From: Streptomyces sp. CCM_MD2014
GTDB lineage: Bacteria > Actinomycetota > Actinomycetes > Streptomycetales > Streptomycetaceae
Reading direction: 5' to 3'
Assembly (NCBI RefSeq): GCF_000772045.1
Contig: NZ_CP009754.1
Span: forward strand, 2,480,001 to 2,544,000
DNA length: 64,000 nucleotides
Shown here: in pieces, positions 18,200-26,407 of the stretch
Layout of the letters: every line of letters starts with the position of its first letter
Position numbering within the stretch: position 1 is the first letter of the stretch
Notes under the pieces: generated by a model
What the model was told of the DNA's origin: nothing
Databases searched by the model: none
The model's input: the letters and a program-made list of their open reading frames with translations, nothing else
Program-made: the position numbers and the translations under genes

Positions 18200-18460
18200 C
18201 ATCGGCTGTGAAGCGACACTCGCGCCGGTCGGCCACCGCCGGGCCGACCGATGTGGCGGCCAAACCCAGTTGTGGAGCGTCCCCGCCATTGTGCTCGAGG
18301 GCCTCCTGCTCCGCCTTCCTGGCGACTCACCGTTGCAGTCGGCCGGGGCCTCGTCTTTCAGTGGGTCTGAGGGAGATCGTCGGCTCTGTCAGTTCTGGCA
18401 CCTGCGGCCTGCCCTTCTCCAACATTGTCGCCGGGCAAGAGGGGTGCGTCATGGCCAGGG
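18200..18460 (-). pseudogene. Degraded second copy of the two-helix membrane protein
   Basis: The DNA follows the gene at 10309-10950 closely: a shared run around GGGCCGACCGATGTGGCGGC, then GGAGCGTCCCCGCC and CTTTCAGTGGGTCT. A large internal deletion and several indels remove most of the protein. A short minus-strand frame retains AATSVGPA as in the intact copy. Its position relative to the leader at 18466 matches the intact module. Confidence 0.72.
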
Positions 18461-18465
18461 ATCCA

Positions 18466-18643
18466 CTCAGAGAGCCTCGAAGAAGACTCGTGTGTCCGCG
18501 GCTGGCCCCCGGGCCTTACGTCTCCCTGCCCAGCCGTTGCTAGGTTATGGCACAGTCCGGTCACCGCACGGCGTCCTCCGATCGCACTGGCGTCGACGGT
18601 CCTGCACACGGGGAAGGTAGCCGTCCATGGCACGGGACGAGTG
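18466..18643 (+). repeat. Second copy of the effector-module leader (first copy 10985-11166)
   Basis: About 105 bp before the ATG (18627) are nearly identical to the leader upstream of 11150. They include TTGCTAGGTTATGGCACAGT, the GTCGACGGTCCTGCACACGG block and the ribosome binding region GGGGAAGG. Similarity continues through the first five codons (ATGGCACGGGACGAG versus ATGGCATGGGACGAG) and stops at 18643, where tip 4 begins in another frame. The leader would now drive only a 20-codon frame (18627-18689). Confidence 0.88.
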
Positions 18644-18903
18644 TAATCGAGGAGGTTTTCAAGGACGCCGAGGGTCACGCCTTGGATAAAGCTGCTGACG
18701 AAATGGGGGACCGTTGGCAGGCGGCCCTCACGCAGAATAATAGCTATGTAGGCGTAGGCGCGAGAACCACTGCGGAGCAGTACGGGCTGGGAAATACCGA
18801 CGACATCGAAGCTTGGGCTCGCGGGGGCGCAAGGCAGGGGTTCATCAACGCACGCGCCTTGTTGGATGGTCAGGCCCCTGGCAGTACGACCAACTTCGGA
18901 TAG
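18640..18903 (+). pseudogene. Orphan effector C-terminal tip 4
   Basis: Eighty-seven codons in frame after the leader junction (SVIEEVFKDAEGHALDKAAD ... ARALLDGQAPGSTTNFG), ending in TAG. The layout resembles the end of the 771-aa effector (EEVIYRNGQDFEGTKD ...), with a different tip sequence. Upstream in-frame codons cross the leader and are not plausible protein. It sits 24 bp before an intact lipoprotein gene, the same tip-plus-partner arrangement as the other cassettes. Confidence 0.7.
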
Positions 18904-18927
18904 CTCTGCACTTCGAGTGAAATAAAA

Positions 18928-19467
18928 GTGACAAGACTTCGCAATTGTAGCCACCATGCCCGTCTTGTTGTTACAGCGGGAACCACTCTCCTCCTGTTGG
19001 CTATTTCCGCATGCAGCGGCGACCAGGAGCACCGGGAGTACGCGGTTCCGGACTCACTATGCGGAACTGAAATTGACGCGCAGAAGTTCTCCGCCTTCTT
19101 GCCTTCCGGGGAGAAGCTAACAACCAAGGCTTCCAGCCCGACGCCGAATTCCAAGAAGTGTGCCATCTCTGTCGACGGGGAGCTGATCGCCCAAACCTCG
19201 CAGGAATGGTGGGATGATATGGGCATTCAAGAATTCGCTCGTGGCCTGACGTTGGACAGTCAAGCGAACCAGTCGAAAGATGGAAAGTACGCGTATTCCG
19301 GTGACCAGGCGTTTGGAAAAACAGCAGGATGCACCTCTAACGAGCATCCGAGCCAGGTCCTCTACACCGCCATCCAGTTCCCTGGCTCCGACCATCGTGA
19401 CGCAGACAGCATGAAGGAAATGATCACTGCCTACACCAAATCTGTCCAGGAGTCTTCCGCTTGCTGA
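18928..19467 (+). CDS. Putative lipoprotein, candidate immunity protein 4
   Basis: A 179-aa protein from GTG, with a lipoprotein signal ending LLAISAC (Cys29). The mature part contains SLCGTEID, SKKCAIS and a Cys near the end. The CGT motif early in the mature domain also occurs in the lipoprotein at 8846 (ICGTAV), so the two are probably distant relatives. It follows orphan tip 4. AT content is higher than in the flanking secretion genes, suggesting acquisition by transfer. Role as immunity protein is inferred from gene order. Confidence 0.58.
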   Translation: MTRLRNCSHHARLVVTAGTTLLLLAISACSGDQEHREYAVPDSLCGTEIDAQKFSAFLPSGEKLTTKASSPTPNSKKCAISVDGELIAQTSQEWWDDMGIQEFARGLTLDSQANQSKDGKYAYSGDQAFGKTAGCTSNEHPSQVLYTAIQFPGSDHRDADSMKEMITAYTKSVQESSAC

Positions 19468-19629
19468 TGTGTAGCGGGCAGCATAGAGGGGATAGGTCCT
19501 ACGCCATCACACTCTGCACTCCAGCCACCCCATCAACCTCTTCCTGATCTCGTGACCAGATGACGCCGGGCGCTCTGCCATCTCAACGCGGGCTATGAGG
19601 CTCCTTAATTCTGCGGGGTGAGTACGCCG

Positions 19630-20892
19630 TCAACTCCGGTTCGCCCGCCGCCGCGAGTCCCGTACCGCCACCGCCGTGCCGCCCAGGCCGACTGTCAGGA
19701 CCAGGGCGCCGACGGCCACGTAGGTTCCGAGGCGGGTGTTGCGTTCCGCTGCGGTCTCGCCGACGTGGAGAGGTGGGACGTCGGGGGCCTTGGCGAGGGT
19801 GCCTGGTTGTTCGGCGGTGGGGGACTCCACCGGGTGGGCCGGGTCCACGTCCGTCAGGGCCCTGACCGGGTCGATCACGCCCCAGCCTACGAGGCGGTCG
19901 TGGCCGGGGATGGAGCGTTCGGCCGTCTGCTCGATCTGGGCGACGATCTGCTCGGCGGTCCACTTGGGGTACGCCGACTTCAGCAGTGCCGCCACCGCCG
20001 CCACGTAGGGCGCGGAGAAGCTGGTGCCGTTGTCGGAGCAGTGGCCGCCGCCGGGGACGGTGGAGATCATGTCGACGCCGGGGGCCGCCACGCCGATGAA
20101 CTCGCCGGCTTGCGAGAAGGACGCGCGTTCGTTGTTGCGGTCGGAGGAGGCGACGGCGAGGACACCGTCGTACGAAGCCGGGTAGGTCGTCTTGTCCTTG
20201 CCGCCCAGGCCGTCGTTGCCCGCCGAGGCGACGACCACGACCTCCTTGCCCAGGGCGTAGTCGACGGCGGACTCGAGGGTCGAGTCGGGTTTCACCGCCT
20301 TGGCCGTGTCCTGGGAGATGTTGATGACGTCGGCGCCCGCGTCCACGGCGTAGCGGATCGACGTGGCGAGAGTGGCGGCCGTGCCGTTGCCCTCCGCGTC
20401 GTTCTGCTTGATGGGGATGATCGTGGTCTCCGGCGCCAGACCGACGAATCCGGTGCCCTCGGCGGGGCGGGCCGCGATGATGCCGGCCACGCGTGTGCCG
20501 TGGCCGACGGTGTCGGTGGTGCCGTGGGCGTTACCCCGGTCGATCTTCTCGCCCTTGTCGTTCTTCTCGGGCAGGTAGTTCTTGCCCTTGGAGGCGTTGA
20601 CGGCGTCGGTGAGTTGGGGGTTCTTCACGTCTACGCCGGTGTCGATCACGGCAACCTGGACGCCTTTGCCCTTCGACTGTGCCCACAGCTCGTCCAGGTT
20701 GACGCGCTGGAGGGTCCAGGGTCTGCCCTCGTAGTCCTTGGAGGGGAAGGTGCACTGTCCGCTGTCGGCCGCTCGGGCCGCGGGGGCGGCCGGGAGGAGC
20801 GTGAGTACGGTCGGTGCGGCCAGCACGGTGGCGGCAAGTATGGCTGTCGTCATACTCCGGGCGCCGGCGCGGGTGGCCTTCTGCTTCTGCAT
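19630..20892 (-). CDS. mycP: Mycosin 2 (subtilisin-like type VII secretion protease)
   Basis: 420 aa from the ATG at 20892. The open frame continues upstream, but that part overlaps eccB, and GGAAG lies 9 nt before this ATG. It has a Sec signal peptide (about 1-42), S8 catalytic residues D84 (VAVIDTGVD), H131 (GHGTRVAG), oxyanion N226 (ASAGNDG) and S291 (NGTSFSAPYV), and a C-terminal membrane helix (about 390-411) with a basic tail. It lies 29 bp downstream of eccB, the usual core position. It is the parent sequence of the two 3' fragments at 14768 and 16034. Expected role: assembly and stabilisation of the ESX membrane complex and substrate processing. Confidence 0.93.
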   Translation of the reverse strand: MQKQKATRAGARSMTTAILAATVLAAPTVLTLLPAAPAARAADSGQCTFPSKDYEGRPWTLQRVNLDELWAQSKGKGVQVAVIDTGVDVKNPQLTDAVNASKGKNYLPEKNDKGEKIDRGNAHGTTDTVGHGTRVAGIIAARPAEGTGFVGLAPETTIIPIKQNDAEGNGTAATLATSIRYAVDAGADVINISQDTAKAVKPDSTLESAVDYALGKEVVVVASAGNDGLGGKDKTTYPASYDGVLAVASSDRNNERASFSQAGEFIGVAAPGVDMISTVPGGGHCSDNGTSFSAPYVAAVAALLKSAYPKWTAEQIVAQIEQTAERSIPGHDRLVGWGVIDPVRALTDVDPAHPVESPTAEQPGTLAKAPDVPPLHVGETAAERNTRLGTYVAVGALVLTVGLGGTAVAVRDSRRRANRS

Positions 20893-20921
20893 GGTTTCCG
20901 TCTTCCGGGGAGCCACGGTCG

Positions 20922-22448
20922 TCACGAGCCCTGCGGCTGGCGTGCGTCCGCCTCGGACAGGCGTGGGCCGGTGGGCAGGAACGTCGACCACTGCACCGGA
21001 ACGGGTGATGGTTCCACCTTCTCGTAGCCGAGCCGTGTCTGGGCGATCCGGGACTCGCTCAGTTGCCGCTCGCGCTTCTTGTCGGACGTGCCGATGCCCT
21101 TGTCGTCGCCGGCGCTGTCGCTGTTGGACTGCAGGGCGTAACGCAACCCGGTGTCGGTGACCAGGAAGACACCGCCCGCCTTCGTCTCGCTGCCCTGGAA
21201 CTGCCGGTAGAGCTGGCCGGAGCCCGGGGTCACGTACGCGCTGGAGGAGCCGGTGGGCAGTTGGGCCGGGAAGTCGGTGCTCGCCCAGGTGGACAGGGTC
21301 GTCGTGCCGTTCTTGGCGTCCACCGCGCGCAGGACGTTGCAGACGGTGTTGCGGCCGGAGGTCGCGGAGGTGCCGTCGTTCACCGTCTTCGGACGGTACG
21401 TCGGCCAGTTCCGTTGCCCTTCGAACTCAACGCTGTCGACGACCGCCCCGGGGCTGACCTGCTGGGCCTCTCCGGCCTGGCCGACGTCGACGAGGGCTCC
21501 GCTGTTGAGGAACAGGGTGGCCGTGAACTCCGAGATACGGGCCACGGCGCCGCTCTGAACGACGTAGTACTGCATTCTCCGGCCGTCGTACGCCTTGATG
21601 ACCATGCCGACCTTGTCGTACTGCCCGAGGGCGTCGGAGGCTCCCGCGTCCGCGCCGGGCGTGCCCTTGATCCGGGGGATCTCGATCGGGTCACCCTTGT
21701 GGAGGGTATCCAGCCAGTCCTGGGAGACGCGCTGCGGTGCCCGGCCCTGGGTGTCCAGGGCCTTGAGGAGTTCCTTGTCGGCCGGGTCGGCCAGCGGGTA
21801 GGCAGAGCCGCGGGAGTCGACCACGTAGGGCGACTTGCCGTCCGGTCCGACGACGTACATCAGGTCGCCGCCGGTGAGTTTGTTCTTGCCCTCCGTCCTG
21901 GACCATTCCTTCTCGGCGAGTACGAACGCCGCCTTCTGGATGGCCCGGCCGCCGGGGCCGGGGCGTTCGCAGACCGCCCAGCGCTTGGCCTTCTCGGCCT
22001 CGTCGGGGCCGGGCAGGCGGTCAGGGGCGTACGGGATGCCGATCGTGGCGCCGTGCGGTGGTTCGCCGCTGTCGAGGACGCCCTCGTCGACCGTGATGAC
22101 GCTGTCCTTGTCGGGGTCGAGGAGAAGCTTGGCGGAGGCCATGTTGAGGACCGGGTGCAGCTGCTTCTTCCCATCGGTCTTCAGGACGACGTACCGCGTC
22201 GTGGAGTCGCTGGCCACGATCACGTGCCCTCCGACATCGTCCCAGCCCTTCGGTGCGGTCGGGCTGAACAGTCCTATCGCACCGAACACGGCGAGGACGA
22301 CGACCCCGACGACCGCGCCGGGCACGATCGCCCGCAGCGGCCTGGGAGCGCCTTCCTCCGAACCGGAGGGTGACGGCTGCAGGAAGGACGCGAGTGTGCG
22401 GCGCTTCGCGAAGATGTAGGCGTTCAGTTCATCGCGCCGTGATGCCAT
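20922..22448 (-). CDS. eccB: Type VII secretion protein EccB
   Basis: 508 aa from the ATG at 22448 (MASRRDELNAYIFAKRR, the typical EccB opening; GGGGAG 11 nt upstream). A short cytoplasmic N-terminus and one membrane helix (about 41-61) precede a large extracytoplasmic region with the repeated modules expected of EccB. The domain includes a Cys pair characteristic of an outside location (WAVCERPG, NTVCNVLRA). EccB is a structural subunit of the ESX core complex in the inner membrane. It is transcribed with mycosin 2 and diverges from eccE, leaving about 215 bp that should hold both promoters. Confidence 0.92.
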   Translation of the reverse strand: MASRRDELNAYIFAKRRTLASFLQPSPSGSEEGAPRPLRAIVPGAVVGVVVLAVFGAIGLFSPTAPKGWDDVGGHVIVASDSTTRYVVLKTDGKKQLHPVLNMASAKLLLDPDKDSVITVDEGVLDSGEPPHGATIGIPYAPDRLPGPDEAEKAKRWAVCERPGPGGRAIQKAAFVLAEKEWSRTEGKNKLTGGDLMYVVGPDGKSPYVVDSRGSAYPLADPADKELLKALDTQGRAPQRVSQDWLDTLHKGDPIEIPRIKGTPGADAGASDALGQYDKVGMVIKAYDGRRMQYYVVQSGAVARISEFTATLFLNSGALVDVGQAGEAQQVSPGAVVDSVEFEGQRNWPTYRPKTVNDGTSATSGRNTVCNVLRAVDAKNGTTTLSTWASTDFPAQLPTGSSSAYVTPGSGQLYRQFQGSETKAGGVFLVTDTGLRYALQSNSDSAGDDKGIGTSDKKRERQLSESRIAQTRLGYEKVEPSPVPVQWSTFLPTGPRLSEADARQPQGS

Positions 22449-22663
22449 GTGTGTTCGTAGTCTCCCCGTACGCGGGCTTGGCGGAGCGGGGGCGCAGTGG
22501 TCGCCACTGTTCCCTCTCCCGCTCCGGCTGCCTCCGGAACCTCGGCTGTCGGACCCGGCCCCTACTATGCCTGTTGCCGGACAGTGCGGGTGGCACGGGT
22601 AGGCTTCGGGGGGCTGCCGTGTGCTGAGCACACTATCTTCGGTGAGAGTTCGGGGGAATTGGA

Positions 22664-24007
22664 GTGATGGCTTCCGCGTCGCGGACCCGGTCACGCATGC
22701 ATCCGGCACCTCGGCGTGCCGGCACGCAGCCGGACGCGCCGCCGGACACCGCTCGCACGGCCTCTGCTGCGCGAGCCTCTGTCACACCGCGCTTGCAGGC
22801 GCGTCCGGCGCGCGGTGGTTCTTCCGTCCTGCAGCGTTTGGTACTGCTCGAGTTCGCCGCCGCGCTGGCCGTCTGCGGCTGGCTGGGCGGGCCGGTGGCG
22901 ATGGTGCCGTCGATGGTGGTCGCCGTGGTGCTGGTGCTGCTGGCGGTGGTACGTCGGCGTCGGCGCTCGCTGCCCGAGTGGCTGGCCAGCCACCTCGCCC
23001 TGCGCGCCCGTCGACGAGGCGCAGCACAGGTTCCGGTGCCGCAGGGCATCGATGCCGGCCTGGTCCCGGCGGTGGAGTGTGAGCCGAACCTGCGCACGTA
23101 CAGCTTCGTCCACCGGGGCGAGCGCGATCGTCGGCCCGTGGGGATGGTGGGTGACGGGGGTTTCCTCACCGCCGTGCTTCAGGTGGAGGCCGACGCAGGG
23201 GCCCTGCGTGCCGAGCGCGGCCGCAGACCTGTGCCTCTGGCGCTGGTCCGGGACGCGCTCGACGTGGACGGCATTCGTCTGGAGTCGGCGCAGATCGTCT
23301 TGCACACGCAGACCGCGCCCGCGCCCCATCTGCCGCGGCAGTCGGTCGTGGTGGCCAACTACGCGCAGTTGCAGTCCGAGGTCGCCGCCCCCGCCGTCCG
23401 CATCATGTGGATCGCCTTGAAGCTCGATCCCGAACTCTGCCCCGATGCGGTGGCCATGCGGGGCGGCGGACTGCCCGGCGCGCAGAAGTGTCTGGTGCGG
23501 TCGGCCGAGCACCTGTCCAGCCGACTGACGGGTGCTGGTTTCCGGGTGAACCTGCTGACCGAGGAGGAGGTGTCGTCCGCCCTCGCCACCTCGATGTGCG
23601 CCAATCCGATGGTGACCGTCCAGTCGGGGCAGGACGACACGCCCCGGCGGCGGACCGAGGAGTCGAGCCGCAGCTGGCGCTGTGACAACCGGCGGCACAC
23701 CACGTACTGGGTGCGTCGCTGGCCGCAGTTGGGTAGTCAGGGTGCCGGCTTGCCCCAGTTGGTGGCCCAGTTGACCGCGGTGCCCGCGCTGGCGACCACG
23801 TTCAGCCTCACTCTGGCGCCGAGCGGGCACCAGGACGTGGCGATCACCGGGCATGTGCGGGTCACCGGCCGCAGCAGCACGGAGCTGGCCGACGCACGCC
23901 GGGGCCTGGAGAATCTCGCACGCCAGGCGCGGACCGGACTCGTACGTCTGGACCGGGAACAGCTGCCCGGCCTCCTTGCCACCCTGCCCCTCGGAGGTGC
24001 CCGCTGA
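22664..24007 (+). CDS. eccE: Type VII secretion protein EccE
   Basis: 447 aa from GTG 22664 (GGGGG about 7 nt upstream); the ATG at 22667 is equally possible. It has a basic Pro/Ala-rich N-terminus, two closely spaced membrane helices (about 58-74 and 77-96) and a soluble domain of about 350 residues, the layout of EccE, which lies at the periphery of the ESX membrane complex. It is divergent from eccB, and the next gene overlaps it by one base (TGATG). No catalytic motif is expected or seen. Confidence 0.87.
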   Translation: MMASASRTRSRMHPAPRRAGTQPDAPPDTARTASAARASVTPRLQARPARGGSSVLQRLVLLEFAAALAVCGWLGGPVAMVPSMVVAVVLVLLAVVRRRRRSLPEWLASHLALRARRRGAAQVPVPQGIDAGLVPAVECEPNLRTYSFVHRGERDRRPVGMVGDGGFLTAVLQVEADAGALRAERGRRPVPLALVRDALDVDGIRLESAQIVLHTQTAPAPHLPRQSVVVANYAQLQSEVAAPAVRIMWIALKLDPELCPDAVAMRGGGLPGAQKCLVRSAEHLSSRLTGAGFRVNLLTEEEVSSALATSMCANPMVTVQSGQDDTPRRRTEESSRSWRCDNRRHTTYWVRRWPQLGSQGAGLPQLVAQLTAVPALATTFSLTLAPSGHQDVAITGHVRVTGRSSTELADARRGLENLARQARTGLVRLDREQLPGLLATLPLGGAR

Positions 24008-24783
24008 TGGCTGCCACGCCGTCCATCGCTCCCACTCCCCCGGCGGCCTCCTCCGGGCAGCCGGTCACGACGCTTCGGGAGCGTCTGCGCGCCGGGTTCG
24101 GGCTCCTGGGCCCGCGTCATCCGCGGCACACTCTCTCCATGGCGCAGGTCGACACGCTCGGTCTGCCCGTCGGGGACGACGGTGTCGTGGTGGGGGTCAA
24201 CAGCGAGGGCCAGCCCGCCGTGCTCGGGGTGAACCGCCCGACGCCCTTCGACATCCTGCTGATCGGCGGACTGTGGACGACGCAGGTCCTGGCGTTGCGC
24301 GTCGCGGCGACCGGGGCCCGGGTGGCCGTGGAGACGGGCCGCCCGGCGCACTGGGCACAGGTGGTACAGGCGGTCGGCGGCGGTCAGTCCGGCATGACCG
24401 TGCACGAGGTGGGCCGGGTCCCTCCCCAGGGCGCGTCGGCGACGGCCCCGGTCCTGGTCATCCGGGACTGCGGCATGCGTCCGCCCCGCGGACGGGTGGT
24501 TTCGGCACCCTGGCAGTCCGTGCTGACACTGCTGCCCTACCTGAGCCCCCTCGCGCCACGGTTGATGCGTCAGGCGCGCCTGGTGGGCGTGCAGCGTGTC
24601 TCGCCGGACGAGTCGGTGGAGATCGGACGAGTGACCGGCCTGCCCCGCTCCGAGTACGAGGCGTTGCCGACCCTCGCCGACGGGGTCACCCTGTGGTGTA
24701 CAGAACGGGACCGGCAGTACGTGATGACGCAGCCGACCGATGTGGAGGCCGGGCTTCTGGGAACCCCTCGCCGGATGGACTGA
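24007..24783 (+). CDS. EccE-coupled type VII-associated protein of unknown function
   Basis: 258 aa, translationally coupled to eccE through a TGATG overlap. There is no signal peptide or clear membrane helix. The sequence is Val/Ala/Pro-rich with a possible Rossmann-like strand pattern in the middle (DILLIGGLWTTQVLALRVAATGARVAVETG) and VLVIRDCGM. It resembles a nucleotide-binding fold without a P-loop. The family is not recognised. Strict coupling suggests it acts with EccE in the core machine. Confidence 0.65.
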   Translation: MAATPSIAPTPPAASSGQPVTTLRERLRAGFGLLGPRHPRHTLSMAQVDTLGLPVGDDGVVVGVNSEGQPAVLGVNRPTPFDILLIGGLWTTQVLALRVAATGARVAVETGRPAHWAQVVQAVGGGQSGMTVHEVGRVPPQGASATAPVLVIRDCGMRPPRGRVVSAPWQSVLTLLPYLSPLAPRLMRQARLVGVQRVSPDESVEIGRVTGLPRSEYEALPTLADGVTLWCTERDRQYVMTQPTDVEAGLLGTPRRMD

Positions 24784-24829
24784 TCGACTGGTGCCTCACC
24801 CCATCATCCGGCCGGTCCGGGCCGGTCCG

Positions 24830-26407
24830 TCAAGGCTTCCGCAGTGCGCTGCTTCCGATACCCAGGACGACGTAGCTCCACTGCTTGGTCTTGGCGTCGG
24901 CGGGGCCGTCCACGGCTTTGACACCGAAGAAGAGGCGCCCGTTCTGGTACACGATGTCGTTGTGCTCCATCATCCTCATCAGCCGCGCCTCGTCGGGCAG
25001 TCCGAAGTAGAGGTACGGCACTTGCGCGCCCGTACTCGTGTCCAGGGCGACCAGCGCGTTCGGTGCGATGTTGTCCTCGCTCACGCTCAGGGCGAGGAGC
25101 CGGTCACCGCTCATGCGCACCGGGTAGAGCAGTGCGCCCCGGCCGGAGTCGAACTTCTTGGTGGTCTTTCCGGTCGCGAGGTCGAAGCCGATGATCCAGT
25201 TCCACGTCGGCACCTCCGACTGGTCCTTGCTCCGGATGAAGACCTGGCCCTCCCCCACCGTGATGGTCGGGCAGTCGTCGATCAGGAGATAGTCGGTGAG
25301 GAGGCACTCGGCGACATAGGCGCCGTCGCGGAGGCTGATGGTGGCGCGGTTGTGGCCCTGGTCGTCGAGGGAGATGAGGTCGGTGATCTCGCTGTCGCCG
25401 GCGGAGACGGCGACGACCGCCGGGTCGACGGAGGGCACCTGGACGTCGCGGACGCCCTTGGCGGGCGAATACGTCCACAGGGCCTTGCCCGTGGCCGGGT
25501 CCAGCTTGCGCAGTTTGTACGTGGTGGACCGCCAGGTTCCCGCGGAGAGCGGGTCCTCGCCGCTCGCGCACTGTTCCCGGACGATCAGTCCGCGGCCCCC
25601 CGCCACCCCCATGTCCTGGCAGGGCGCGGTGGTCGTCGTGGACCACCGGGTGTCGCCCTTCTCCATGTCGTACCCGAGGGTGCCGCCGCCCCAGGTGACG
25701 GCGACCGTCCCGTGCGCGAGGGCGACGCCGGGCCGGTCCTTGTCGGTCCCCGTGGCGTCGCCCGACTCGGGTCCGGCCTGGGAGACGGGGACTTCGGCCT
25801 CCCAGACCATGCGGCCGTCGTCGAGGTCGACGAGGGCGACCTGGTTGCAGAGGGCTTCGTCCGCCCAGTCGTTCGCACGGAAGAGGACGGCGGTGCGGTT
25901 GTCACCGGTGACGTCGCGTGTGTAGCCGCAGATCGGGCCGTCGAGTGCGAGCCGCCACTTCTCGTCGCCCGGCGCGGCGTCGGTGCCGATGCTCAGGCCG
26001 ACGAGTGTCTTGTTGATGCCCTTGGCGAGGATGCGGTCCGTGGCCCACATTCCGGGCATCTCCACGTGCTCCCCGGGCTTCATGTCGTCCACGGAGAACC
26101 GGAACGCCATCTTGCCGCTGGTGCTCGCGGGCTTCTTCTCGACCGTCTCGCGGACGTCGAGCGGTCCCTGTGGGGCCGGTGCCTGCGCCTTGCCCGACGC
26201 GTCGGAGCCTTCGCCGTCGCGCCCCCAGAGCAACCAGCCGCCGGAGCCCAGGGCCCCGACGAGGATGACCGCGAGCAGCCCGATCAGCAGCTTCCGGGGA
26301 CTCTTCCGCCCCGCACCGCCGCCGTCGAGGGGGCCGTGCCGGTTTTCGGTGGGCTCGGGGGCGGTTGCGGGGCCCGGGGGCATGGACGGGGGCGGGCCGA
26401 AGCTCAC
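24830..26407 (-). CDS. Membrane-anchored PQQ-like beta-propeller protein
   Basis: 525 aa from GTG at 26407. A Pro-rich cytoplasmic N-terminus (about 1-35) and one membrane helix (about 40-61) lead to an extracytoplasmic domain. It has recurring blade signatures of the PQQ-like or quinoprotein-type propeller (VALVDLDDGRMVWEAEV, LRKLDPATGKALWTY, IIGFDLATGKTTKKFD, LVALDTSTGAQ). Such repeats bind partners rather than catalyse when PQQ ligands are absent. It converges on the eccE operon and diverges from the EspI-like gene, so it belongs to the secretion locus. A scaffold or substrate-docking role outside the membrane is possible but unproven. Confidence 0.78.
   Translation of the reverse strand: MSFGPPPSMPPGPATAPEPTENRHGPLDGGGAGRKSPRKLLIGLLAVILVGALGSGGWLLWGRDGEGSDASGKAQAPAPQGPLDVRETVEKKPASTSGKMAFRFSVDDMKPGEHVEMPGMWATDRILAKGINKTLVGLSIGTDAAPGDEKWRLALDGPICGYTRDVTGDNRTAVLFRANDWADEALCNQVALVDLDDGRMVWEAEVPVSQAGPESGDATGTDKDRPGVALAHGTVAVTWGGGTLGYDMEKGDTRWSTTTTAPCQDMGVAGGRGLIVREQCASGEDPLSAGTWRSTTYKLRKLDPATGKALWTYSPAKGVRDVQVPSVDPAVVAVSAGDSEITDLISLDDQGHNRATISLRDGAYVAECLLTDYLLIDDCPTITVGEGQVFIRSKDQSEVPTWNWIIGFDLATGKTTKKFDSGRGALLYPVRMSGDRLLALSVSEDNIAPNALVALDTSTGAQVPYLYFGLPDEARLMRMMEHNDIVYQNGRLFFGVKAVDGPADAKTKQWSYVVLGIGSSALRKP

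Noticed and set aside
18547..18903. Genuine 118-codon protein starting in the leader
   Set aside because: Codons before 18640 cross the duplicated non-coding leader, which in the first copy is upstream of the true ATG.
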